DNA of 64,000 bases from Merdimmobilis hominis. Lineage in GTDB: Bacteria > Bacillota > Clostridia > Oscillospirales > Ruminococcaceae. Positions within the stretch are counted from its first letter, which is position 1. Each line of letters starts with the position of its first letter. The DNA is taken from NCBI RefSeq assembly GCF_021109255.1, contig NZ_JAJODG010000002.1. One strand, given 5' to 3'. The notes under the pieces are model-generated. The model did not search any database. It saw only the letters and a program-made list of their open reading frames with translations, and was not told the DNA's origin. A program made the translations under genes and the position numbers. Of the stretch, positions 7,596 to 14,751 are shown piece after piece.

Positions 7596-7847
7596 TTAAT
7601 ACAAAAACAACTTATCTATGGGTTCCAATGGATCGGGGGAACAGAGAATATCGGCTACATGTTCCAAAATTTCTCTTATTACCTCTGGGTTTTCACTTAA
7701 TATGATTTCCCATAAAATGCGGTTCCCAATGGTTTTGTGTCGATGGACATAGAGGTATGCGATTACTTGCCCCATGGTTGCTTCTAATTTTTCTACTGAT
7801 ATTTTGTGTTCATTCGCAATTTGAATGTAATAATTCTCCATAGACAT
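7596..7847 (-). CDS. Small protein of unknown function (83 aa) in the AT-rich islet
   Basis: 83 residues, soluble, mostly helical by composition, with no family recognised. ATG 7847 follows AGGAGG with a 5-bp spacer, a strong translation signal. Codons are much more AT-rich than in the housekeeping genes around it, as are those of the divergent XRE gene at 7933, suggesting acquired DNA. The central segment (VIAYLYVHRHKTIGNRILWEIIL) could be a compact helical domain. A link to the XRE protein, for example as its partner or target, is possible from the divergent layout but unproven. Confidence 0.75.
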   Translation of the reverse strand: MSMENYYIQIANEHKISVEKLEATMGQVIAYLYVHRHKTIGNRILWEIILSENPEVIREILEHVADILCSPDPLEPIDKLFLY

Positions 7848-7932
7848 ATACGCCTCCTAATTGCCACTGTTTGGTAGCATATTTGCTTCTAGTATGCCAC
7901 AAAATAGTAGCATGATCAAGAGGTGATCATGG
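7848..7932. promoter_or_regulatory. Divergent control region of the XRE gene and its neighbour
   Basis: 85 bp, AT-rich, with repeated TAGCAT/TAGTATG half-sites (TGGTAGCATA and TAGTATGCCA in near-inverted order, then TAGCATGATCA). This is what an XRE autoregulatory operator would look like. Confidence 0.45.
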
Positions 7933-8151
7933 ATGTATTTTGAAAGGATAGAACAATTGCGAGAGGATTCCGACTTAACGCAACAAGAGGTTGCTGATAT
8001 CCTAGTACTAAATCGAGAAGTTTATAGAAGATATGAAAAGGGCGAAAGAGAAATTCCAGTGTGGGCTGTGATTAGATTGTCCAAGTTTTACGGGACTAGT
8101 ACAGACTACATTTTGGGCTTAACTTCGGAGCGAAAACCATATAAGAAATAA
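7933..8151 (+). CDS. XRE family transcriptional regulator (72 aa)
   Basis: A single helix-turn-helix domain of the lambda-repressor type: LREDSDLTQQEVADILVLNR is followed by the recognition helix and RYEKGEREIP, and the typical end FYGTSTDYILGL. Such stand-alone proteins control small mobile or defence modules and often their own divergent promoter. AGAGGTGATC precedes ATG 7933. It is AT-rich relative to the surroundings and lies inside the inverted-repeat islet. Confidence 0.9.
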   Translation: MYFERIEQLREDSDLTQQEVADILVLNREVYRRYEKGEREIPVWAVIRLSKFYGTSTDYILGLTSERKPYKK

Positions 8152-8326
8152 ACACCCCAGGCAGAGGGGAATTTTTAAGGGGGCACAGTCAGCTGATGCT
8201 GACCGTACTGACTTCGCCTGTGCCGCGGGTGGTTCGGCCCCCCTTAAATGTGCTTTTTCCCTCCCTTTTTTCACACAAAAAAGGGAGCGCGGGGTGCAGG
8301 GGTGCGTAACGCTCTGCTAGATCACT

Positions 8327-8346
8327 TACAAGATGGAATCTTGAAT
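8327..8346 (-). repeat. Right copy of 20-bp inverted repeat
   Basis: TACAAGATGGAATCTTGAAT, the exact reverse complement of 7327-7346. The two copies are 980 bp apart. Confidence 0.9.
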
Positions 8347-8370
8347 AGAGGGGTGGGGGTGCAGCACCCT

Positions 8371-8430
8371 CAAAAAGAAAAAGAGCGGGCCTTGGCCACC
8401 TCCCGTGGGGAGATAGAGCCAGGGCCCGCT
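8371..8430 (-). terminator. Terminator after the D-2-hydroxyacid dehydrogenase gene
   Basis: On the minus strand AGCGGGCC pairs with GGCCCGCT around a loop with further partial pairing, followed by a T-rich tract (complement of 8371-8382). Confidence 0.75.
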
Positions 8431-8449
8431 GTCACTTTAGCGGCTGGAA

Positions 8450-9397
8450 TTACAGGATCACGTTGACCTGCTCACCGGCAAGCCATTTGGTGATGTTGTC
8501 AAATACGATGTGGCACCGGGCCTCCATAGACTCGGCGGAAGCGAAAGCCACATGAGGGGTGACAATGGTGTTTTTGCTGTGGAGCAGGGGGTGGTTCACA
8601 TCCAAAGGAGGCTCCACCTCAAAGACGTCGATGCCTGCGCCGGCGATGCGGCCTTCGTTGAGGGCATCAGCCAGGGCCTGGGAATCCACCACGGGTCCGC
8701 GGGCGGCGTTGATGACGATGGCGGTGGGTTTCATCAGGGCGATGCGCTCCTTGTTGATCAGCCCGCGGGAGCTGTCATTGAGGGGGCAGTGAAGGGAGAT
8801 GATGTCAGACTCCTTGAGCAAAGTCTCCAAGTCCACATATTCCACAATGCCCTCGGCCTCTTTCTTAGGATGGGGAGCGTTGGCGATCACCTTGCAGCCA
8901 AAAGCTTTGCAGAGCTGTGCGGTCCGAAGGCCGATGGCACCCGTGCCGATGATGCCCACTGTCTTGCTGCCCAGCTCGCTGCCCACCAGGCCGTCTTTGG
9001 TCTGGCCTGCACGGCAGCGGGCTTCCACCTGGGGAACGTTGCGCAGCAGGGAGATCATCATAGCGATGCTCAGCTCGGCCACCGCCTGGGTGGAATATCC
9101 GGCAGCATTGCTCACCTTGACCCCTTTGGCCTTGGCGGCTTCCAGATCCACATGGTCCACGCCGGTGAAGGCGATATCGATGTATTTCAGGTTATCGCAG
9201 GCGGAGATGACCTCCCCTTTCAGCGGCATGTTGGCCAGCATGATCACATCGGCGTCTTTAGCCCGCTCAATCTGCACCTTGGGGTCGGTGTCCTTGGGGT
9301 AGGCGGTAAAGCTGTGGCCGGCATCGATCAGGGGTTTGGCACATTCTTCCAACACCTCTTGGGGAACGCCCAGAGATTCCAGCAATACAATTTTCAT
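8450..9397 (-). CDS. D-2-hydroxyacid dehydrogenase (NAD-dependent)
   Basis: A 315-residue oxidoreductase of the phosphoglycerate dehydrogenase/hydroxypyruvate reductase superfamily, which interconverts 2-hydroxy and 2-keto acids. The NAD fold is shown by TVGIIGTGAIGLRTAQ (Rossmann glycines), and the catalytic set by INAARGPVVD (Arg), a Glu after AGAGIDVFEVEPPL, and the His in TIVTPHVAFAS. There is no C-terminal ACT domain, so it is not a long-form SerA. A promoter at 9441-9469 and a terminator make it monocistronic. Substrate is undetermined; lactate, glyoxylate, hydroxypyruvate or phosphoglycerate are all possible. Confidence 0.92.
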   Translation of the reverse strand: MKIVLLESLGVPQEVLEECAKPLIDAGHSFTAYPKDTDPKVQIERAKDADVIMLANMPLKGEVISACDNLKYIDIAFTGVDHVDLEAAKAKGVKVSNAAGYSTQAVAELSIAMMISLLRNVPQVEARCRAGQTKDGLVGSELGSKTVGIIGTGAIGLRTAQLCKAFGCKVIANAPHPKKEAEGIVEYVDLETLLKESDIISLHCPLNDSSRGLINKERIALMKPTAIVINAARGPVVDSQALADALNEGRIAGAGIDVFEVEPPLDVNHPLLHSKNTIVTPHVAFASAESMEARCHIVFDNITKWLAGEQVNVIL

Positions 9398-9440
9398 AAC
9401 GAAGCCTCCTATATCACTGTTTAATCAGATTGCTACGTCC

Positions 9441-9469
9441 ATAGTATCACACTTTTCCCCCGGTTACAA
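9441..9469 (-). promoter_or_regulatory. Promoter of the D-2-hydroxyacid dehydrogenase gene
   Basis: TTGTAA (9464-9469) and TACTAT (9441-9446), 17-bp spacer, minus strand, ~45 bp before the ATG. Confidence 0.65.
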
Positions 9470-9479
9470 GGGGACAGGC

Positions 9480-11837
9480 CTACTGGTCTTCCCCCTCATC
9501 CGCAGGGACAAAGTCAATCTGCCCGGCGGAGACATCCACCCCAGCCACCGTCACCCGGATGGGGTCGCCCACCCGCAGTTTCCGGCCGCTGTGCTGGTCC
9601 ACAAACTCCATTTTGCCGTCGTACTGGTAATCGCCCAGATCCGCCACCCGGATCAGGCCCTCCACCGTGTTGGGCAGCTCCACATAGACCCCATGGTTCA
9701 CCGCAGAGGAGATCACCCCGTCAAACTCCTCCCCCAGGTGGGATTTCATATATTCCGCCTTGTAGCAGTCGTCGCAGCTGCGCTCCACCTGCATAGCCCG
9801 CACCTCCCGTTCACTGGTGCGCAGGGCCACTGTGCCCACCTGCTCCCGGAACCGGCGCTCGATGTTCTCTTTGCGCATACCGGTCAGGCTGGCAGTCATA
9901 ATCCGGTGGATCATCAGGTCGGAATACCGGCGGATGGGGGAGGTGAAATGGGCGTAATCCGCCATGACAAGGCCGTAGTGGCCGATGTTCTTCTCGGAAT
10001 ATTTTGCTTTGGCCATCGACCGCAGCAGAGTGTTGTTGACAATCTTGCCAAAGGGGGTTTGGCGGGATTCCCGCAAAATCCGGGACAGCTCCCCCTGAGC
10101 CACCCCTGCTTTGATGGATTTGGAGGGGATGCCCAGGGCGTCCAGCGTCTCTTTGAGGTTCTGAAGCTTCTCTGGGTTGGGGGACTCATGAACCCGGTAG
10201 ACAAAGGGCAGGCCCCTCTCCCCGGCAAAGCGGGCAGCCGCTTGGTTGGCCACCAGCATGAATTCCTCAATCATCCCCTCGCTGATGCCCTGTATCCGGG
10301 GCTGGATATCCACCGCGACCCCGTTTTCATCCAGCTTGATTTTGGACTCCACCGATTCCAGGTCCAGTGCGCCCCGGCGGGTGCGGTCCTGGGCAAGGCG
10401 GGAGGCCAGATCCTTCATGAGGAACAAAGTGTCCTTCAGTTCCCCGTATTTTTCCTGGATCTCCGGGGAGGCGGTGCCATCGTAAAGGGTGTTGATCTCA
10501 CTGTACACCCCTTTGACCTGGGATCGGATCACCGATTTGACAAACCGGTAGGAGCGGATGGAGGTGTCCTCCCCCAGCTCCACCAGGGCGGAGAAGGCAA
10601 GGCGGTCCTCCCCGGGGTTGAGGGAGCAGATGCCGTTGGAGAGCTCCGGGGGCAACATGGGCACCACCGAACCCGGGAAATACACCGAATTTCCCCGCTC
10701 AAACGCCTCCTGGTCCAGGGGGCTGCCAGCAGTGACGTAATAGCTGACATCGGCGATGTGCACCCCCAGCAGCCAGCCGTCTTCCAACTTTTTCAGGGAG
10801 ATGGCGTCGTCGATGTCCTTGGTGTCGGCCCCGTCAATGGTGAAGATGTCCTCCCCCCGCAGGTCCAGCCGGGCGGCCAGCTCTTTGGGGTGGATGCCGT
10901 CGGCCTCGATCTGCCGGGCCTGGGCGATGGCCTCGGCCGGGAACTGGCGCTCGATGCCGTTGGCGGCCAGGATAGCCTCACAGCAGCCGCTGGCCTTTTG
11001 GGCGTCGCCGAAGTTCTCCAGCACCGCCGCTTTGTGGGAGAAATGCCGGTCCCCCCGGTAACAGAGGTTTGCCAGCACCTTGTCCCCTTCTTTGACCTTG
11101 ATCTTGCTGGAACGGCCGATCTCAATTGCGAACCGCACCTGGCGGTCGGGCAGGATGGAGAGCTTCCCCTCCTCCTTGACCACCACGCCGGTGAACCGGT
11201 AATCCCCCTCTTGGAGGATGCGGACTACCTCCGCTTCGGTCAGCTCCCCGTTGGAGCGGCGGCTGGAAATCAGCACCCGGTCCCCAGGCATAGCCCCTTT
11301 CATCGCCCGGCCGGGGAGAAAGACATCCTCCTCTTCCCCGTCGGGGCGGGCAAAGCCAAAGGCGGGCAGCACCTTCACCACTGTGGCGGGGCGCAGCCCC
11401 AAGCTCCGGCTGAGGACGTATCCCCCCTTTTGCAGAAGGACTTCCCCTGCCTTCACCAGCTCTTCCACAGCGGCGACCAGCTCCGGGCCCTGTTTTTCCT
11501 TGGCCTTCTGAGCCAGTTCTTTCAGCTTCAGCGGGGCCTTCTTCTGCCGGCGCAGCACCTGCACCAGATTGCTTTTTAAGGTCTCCCCCTCCATCAGCGG
11601 CACCTCTAAGGTGACTTTTACCGGGGACGTCCTGCGGCGGCTATTCAATCCCTGCGCCCCCGGTCTGGGGGAGGCTGGCCGTTGCGGCCCGGCCTTCTGG
11701 GGCACCGGTTTGGATGCAGTTCTTTTCTGCTTCGCCGGGCCCTTCTGCACCGCCTTTTGAGGGACCTGCTTTTGGATTTCCGGCTTTTTCTGGGTCAGAA
11801 CCTGTCCCAGTTTCTTTTTGGGTTTGTTTTGTTGCAT
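9480..11837 (-). CDS. rnr: Ribonuclease R
   Basis: A processive 3'-5' exoribonuclease of the RNB family (785 aa) that degrades structured RNA. The order is an N-terminal basic Lys/Gln/Pro-rich tail (~75 residues), a winged-helix region, two cold-shock domains, the RNB catalytic domain with the DGADTKDIDDAI aspartate cluster near residues 333-345, and a C-terminal S1 domain (~695-775). The long basic N-terminal tail is longer than in many homologues and probably binds RNA. It follows secG, which has its own terminator; secG-rnr adjacency is common in Firmicutes. The usual smpB neighbour is absent downstream. Confidence 0.97.
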   Translation of the reverse strand: MQQNKPKKKLGQVLTQKKPEIQKQVPQKAVQKGPAKQKRTASKPVPQKAGPQRPASPRPGAQGLNSRRRTSPVKVTLEVPLMEGETLKSNLVQVLRRQKKAPLKLKELAQKAKEKQGPELVAAVEELVKAGEVLLQKGGYVLSRSLGLRPATVVKVLPAFGFARPDGEEEDVFLPGRAMKGAMPGDRVLISSRRSNGELTEAEVVRILQEGDYRFTGVVVKEEGKLSILPDRQVRFAIEIGRSSKIKVKEGDKVLANLCYRGDRHFSHKAAVLENFGDAQKASGCCEAILAANGIERQFPAEAIAQARQIEADGIHPKELAARLDLRGEDIFTIDGADTKDIDDAISLKKLEDGWLLGVHIADVSYYVTAGSPLDQEAFERGNSVYFPGSVVPMLPPELSNGICSLNPGEDRLAFSALVELGEDTSIRSYRFVKSVIRSQVKGVYSEINTLYDGTASPEIQEKYGELKDTLFLMKDLASRLAQDRTRRGALDLESVESKIKLDENGVAVDIQPRIQGISEGMIEEFMLVANQAAARFAGERGLPFVYRVHESPNPEKLQNLKETLDALGIPSKSIKAGVAQGELSRILRESRQTPFGKIVNNTLLRSMAKAKYSEKNIGHYGLVMADYAHFTSPIRRYSDLMIHRIMTASLTGMRKENIERRFREQVGTVALRTSEREVRAMQVERSCDDCYKAEYMKSHLGEEFDGVISSAVNHGVYVELPNTVEGLIRVADLGDYQYDGKMEFVDQHSGRKLRVGDPIRVTVAGVDVSAGQIDFVPADEGEDQ

Positions 11838-11892
11838 AGTTACTCCAATCTATATTGGCCGGGTTCGCCCGGCGGTCTCGATTCAAAATGTG

Positions 11893-11923
11893 AAAAACTG
11901 CCCTGCTAAGGAAGCAGGGCAGT
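11893..11923 (-). terminator. Terminator after secG
   Basis: Minus-strand stem ACTGCCCTGCT/AGCAGGGCAGT with a 5-nt loop and TTTTT. It separates secG from rnr, perhaps partly. Confidence 0.85.
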
Positions 11924-11935
11924 CATCGTGCTTAC

Positions 11936-12190
11936 TTATTTGGCATAGACGCTAACGGCCATGATTGCCAAGGCCACCGCGAAGAAAGCAAAGCCGCAGT
12001 ACTTGGTAATGCGGGAAAGGGCGGCTGCGTTGGTGCGGTTCTTGTTGCGATCCATAAAAGTATCACCGGTGGAATCGCCAGCCAGGGAACCCAAGCCAGC
12101 CCTGGGCTGATCCTGCATCAGCACGCTGACGATGATGATGACACTGATGACAAGGAGCAACACTCCGCCTGCTATCTGAAATGTATTCAT
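11936..12190 (-). CDS. secG: Preprotein translocase subunit SecG
   Basis: An 84-residue membrane protein with two helices (~5-25 and ~56-78) joined by a loop rich in Gly, Asp and Asn. The VLMQDQPRAGLGSLAGDSTGDTF region is the SecG hallmark. It assists SecYE in protein export. It has its own promoter (TTGCAA-N17-TATGAT at 12236-12264) and terminator. Confidence 0.95.
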   Translation of the reverse strand: MNTFQIAGGVLLLVISVIIIVSVLMQDQPRAGLGSLAGDSTGDTFMDRNKNRTNAAALSRITKYCGFAFFAVALAIMAVSVYAK

Positions 12191-12235
12191 TGTATACCTC
12201 CGATATTTTTGTGCATTCTATATCCAGCTTAAAAT

Positions 12236-12264
12236 ATCATAGCATATTCAAGGTGCATTTGCAA
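12236..12264 (-). promoter_or_regulatory. secG promoter
   Basis: TTGCAA (12259-12264), 17-bp spacer, TATGAT (12236-12241), minus strand. Confidence 0.65.
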
Positions 12265-12320
12265 CCTTATTTTTTGCGGAAAACCAGTATAAAATACAGG
12301 ATTTGACCGATACTATCATT

Positions 12321-12368
12321 GGTTTTTCGTTTTACCCTTTTGCGTTTGCTCGTACAAAACGAAAAACC
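12321..12368. repeat. Perfect 13-bp inverted repeat between secG and parC
   Basis: GGTTTTTCGTTTT (12321-12333) and AAAACGAAAAACC (12356-12368) flank a 22-nt loop. No T-run follows on either strand, so this is not a plain terminator. It lies next to the GC-rich terminator at 12361-12410. Confidence 0.7.
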
Positions 12369-12410
12369 AAGAGCCGGCTTTGGGGCTTTCCCATCGCCGG
12401 CTCTCTTTTT
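12361..12410. terminator. Bidirectional terminator after parC
   Basis: GAGCCGGC (12371-12378) and GCCGGCTC (12396-12403) form an 8-bp stem. T-runs follow on the plus strand, and TTGGTTTTT follows on the minus strand. Confidence 0.75.
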
Positions 12411-12432
12411 CCCCTTTTTGGAGGGTTTTCGG

Positions 12433-14676
12433 CTACGAGAGGGTCAGCTGCTCCCCTTCCTCTTCCCCGCGGGGGAACTGCCCCTGGCTGGGAAGGCTCT
12501 TGGGTCGGAACCGGTGAGGGTTAGACAGCATCCCTTCGCAGAACACTTTCGCCGAATCCACCACAGCGTTTTTCTTCAGCTGCATCACCTGGATGCCCTG
12601 GGTGTTCTTGGTGGACTTCGATTCCAGCGCTGCTGTATGCACCAGAAGCACCCTCCCGCCGGAGGAGGTGAGCATCAGCTCCCGATCCTCCTGAAGGTAG
12701 AGGGCCTGGCACAAGGGGAATTTGTCGCAGTAAGCGCTGATCAGCTTTTTGCGCCGGGTTTTGGTCTCGTAAGCGCTCATCTCCACCTTGGCCACCTTGC
12801 CGTTTTGAAAGACAAAAACCATGGCGCCCTGGTAATCAGCAGTAGCTGCCAGATAGACCACCGATTCCCCTTCGTCCATCCCCAGCTTGGCGGGCAGGTA
12901 ATCCCCCAACTGGCTGGCCTTGCCGTCATCAAAATCACTGGCGCGGCATTTATAGACCTGGCATTGGTTGGTGAACACCAGCAGATGGGTGTTGTTGGTG
13001 GCCTCCAGCTCCTCCAGGATAGCATCCCCCTCTTTCAGCTTCTGCTCCCCGCTCATCCGCAGGGACTGGGGGGTAATTTTCTTAAAATATCCCTCTTTGG
13101 AGAGGAAGAGGCGCACCGGGTAATCGGGGATCTCCTCCTCCCCGCCTTCCTCCGACACCTCGGATTTGAAGATCAGCATGGACCGGCGGGGCTGGGAGAA
13201 TTTTTTCGCCACCTCCCGCAGTTCCTTTTCCATAATGCCCTGGATCTTTTTGGGGCTTTTCAGGATATCCTCCATCTGGGCGATGTCCGACTCCAGCTGT
13301 TCGGTCTCCTGGGTGCGCTTGAGGATGTATTCCCGGTTCAGGTGGCGCAGGCGGATTTCCGCCACATACTCCGCCTGGATCTCATCGATGCCGAAACCGA
13401 TCATCAGGTTGGGGACAACCTCCGATTCCTCCTCGGTCTCCCGGACAATTTTCACCGCTTTGTCGATGTCCAGAAGGATGCGGGCCAATCCTTTGAGCAG
13501 GTGGAGCTTCTCCTTTTTCTTGGTCAGGTCAAAAAAGATGCGCCGCTTGACGCACTCCTCCCGGAAGGCGATCCATTCCAGCAGGAGGGGGGCCACCCCC
13601 AGGACCTTGGGCATCCCCCCGATGAGGACGTTGAAGTTGCAGCCAAAGGCATCCTCCAACGGGGTGGTTTTGTAGAGGCGGGCCATCAATTTATCCGGGT
13701 CCACGCCCCGCTTTAGGTCGATGGTCAGTTTAAGGCCGTTGATATCGGTTTCATCCCGCAGGTCGGAGATCTCCCGCACCCGGCCGGATTTGACCAATTC
13801 CACAATCTTATCCATAATCGCCTCCACCGTAGTGGTGGGGGGAATTTGGGTGATTTCAATGCAGTTTTCCGCCTTGTCATAGGAATAGCGGGCACGCACC
13901 TTGACGCCACCCCTGCCGGTCTCGTAGATGCGGCGCATCTCCTCTGGGTCGTAGAGGATAAACCCTCCCCCGGGGAAATCCGGGGCCTGCAGGGTGGTGG
14001 CCACATCGTGGGCCGGATTTTTCATCAAGGCGATGGTGGTTTCGCAGACCTCAGCCAGGTTAAAGGGGCAGATGGAGCTGGCCATGCCCACCGCGATGCC
14101 CACATTGGAATTGGTCAGAATGGTGGGGAAGGACACCGGCAGCAAGGTGGGCTCCATCATGGTGTTGTCGTAGTTGGGGACAAAATCCACCGTGTCCTTG
14201 GCGATGTCCCCGAACAGCTCGCTGCAGATGGGCTCCAATTTGGCCTCGGTGTACCGGGGGGCGGCGTAGGCCATGTCCCGGGAATACGCCTTGCCGAAGT
14301 TGCCTTTGGAGTCCACAAAGGGGTACAGCAGGGCTTCATATCCCCGGGAGAGGCGGACCATCGTCTCATAGATGGCGGCGTCGCCGTGGGGGTTCAGCTT
14401 CATGGTTTGGCCCACAATGTTGGCGGATTTGGTTCTATTTCCGTTTAACAGCCCCATTGTATACATCGTATATAATATTTTCCGATGGCTGGGCTTGAAC
14501 CCGTCGATCTCCGGGATGGCCCGGGAGACGATGACGCTCATGGCATAGGGCATATAGTTTTTTTCCAGGGTGTCCACAATGGCTTGATCCATCACTACCC
14601 CAGAGTTTTCAATGTAAACGTCCGGCCCCATTTTGGCTGGGGCAGAGGCGCGTTCTTTTTTCTTTCTTGGCGGCAT
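12433..14676 (-). CDS. parC: DNA topoisomerase IV subunit A (ParC/GyrA-like, clostridial type)
   Basis: The breakage-reunion subunit of a type IIA topoisomerase (747 aa). The catalytic pair Arg-Tyr is in AAPRYTEAKL (Tyr about 142), with the quinolone-pocket region upstream (NPHGDAAIYETMVRLS) and the coiled-coil tower and beta-pinwheel C-terminal half present. A GyrA box (QRRGGKG-like) is not seen; the equivalent place reads ETKTRRKKL, which favours decatenase over gyrase function. It follows parE with a 75-bp gap in the same direction. This divergent clostridial pair is sometimes annotated as gyrase, so the naming carries some doubt. Confidence 0.9.
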   Translation of the reverse strand: MPPRKKKERASAPAKMGPDVYIENSGVVMDQAIVDTLEKNYMPYAMSVIVSRAIPEIDGFKPSHRKILYTMYTMGLLNGNRTKSANIVGQTMKLNPHGDAAIYETMVRLSRGYEALLYPFVDSKGNFGKAYSRDMAYAAPRYTEAKLEPICSELFGDIAKDTVDFVPNYDNTMMEPTLLPVSFPTILTNSNVGIAVGMASSICPFNLAEVCETTIALMKNPAHDVATTLQAPDFPGGGFILYDPEEMRRIYETGRGGVKVRARYSYDKAENCIEITQIPPTTTVEAIMDKIVELVKSGRVREISDLRDETDINGLKLTIDLKRGVDPDKLMARLYKTTPLEDAFGCNFNVLIGGMPKVLGVAPLLLEWIAFREECVKRRIFFDLTKKKEKLHLLKGLARILLDIDKAVKIVRETEEESEVVPNLMIGFGIDEIQAEYVAEIRLRHLNREYILKRTQETEQLESDIAQMEDILKSPKKIQGIMEKELREVAKKFSQPRRSMLIFKSEVSEEGGEEEIPDYPVRLFLSKEGYFKKITPQSLRMSGEQKLKEGDAILEELEATNNTHLLVFTNQCQVYKCRASDFDDGKASQLGDYLPAKLGMDEGESVVYLAATADYQGAMVFVFQNGKVAKVEMSAYETKTRRKKLISAYCDKFPLCQALYLQEDRELMLTSSGGRVLLVHTAALESKSTKNTQGIQVMQLKKNAVVDSAKVFCEGMLSNPHRFRPKSLPSQGQFPRGEEEGEQLTLS

Positions 14677-14751
14677 AGCGGTTCACCTCGGTTGGGAACC
14701 CCCTGTTTGGGTCCCTTGTATTTGTTGCGCCGGAATGGGGCGCGCTGGCGG

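Larger units (their letters stand above)
8152..8449. repeat. Right edge of islet: hairpins and right inverted repeat
   Basis: No gene. It holds an inverted repeat TTTAAGGGGG/CCCCCTTAAA (8174-8183 and 8239-8248), an 11-bp hairpin CTCCCTTTTTT/AAAAAAGGGAG (8261-8287), the right 20-bp repeat (8327-8346) and the terminator of the minus-strand dehydrogenase. Confidence 0.7.

Noticed and set aside
9336..11579. 747-codon plus-strand frame opposite RNase R
   Set aside because: Long only because the GC-rich rnr gene lacks stops in the opposite frame. Composition (His, Gly, Gln rich) is that of a shadow, while RNase R motifs are clear on the minus strand.
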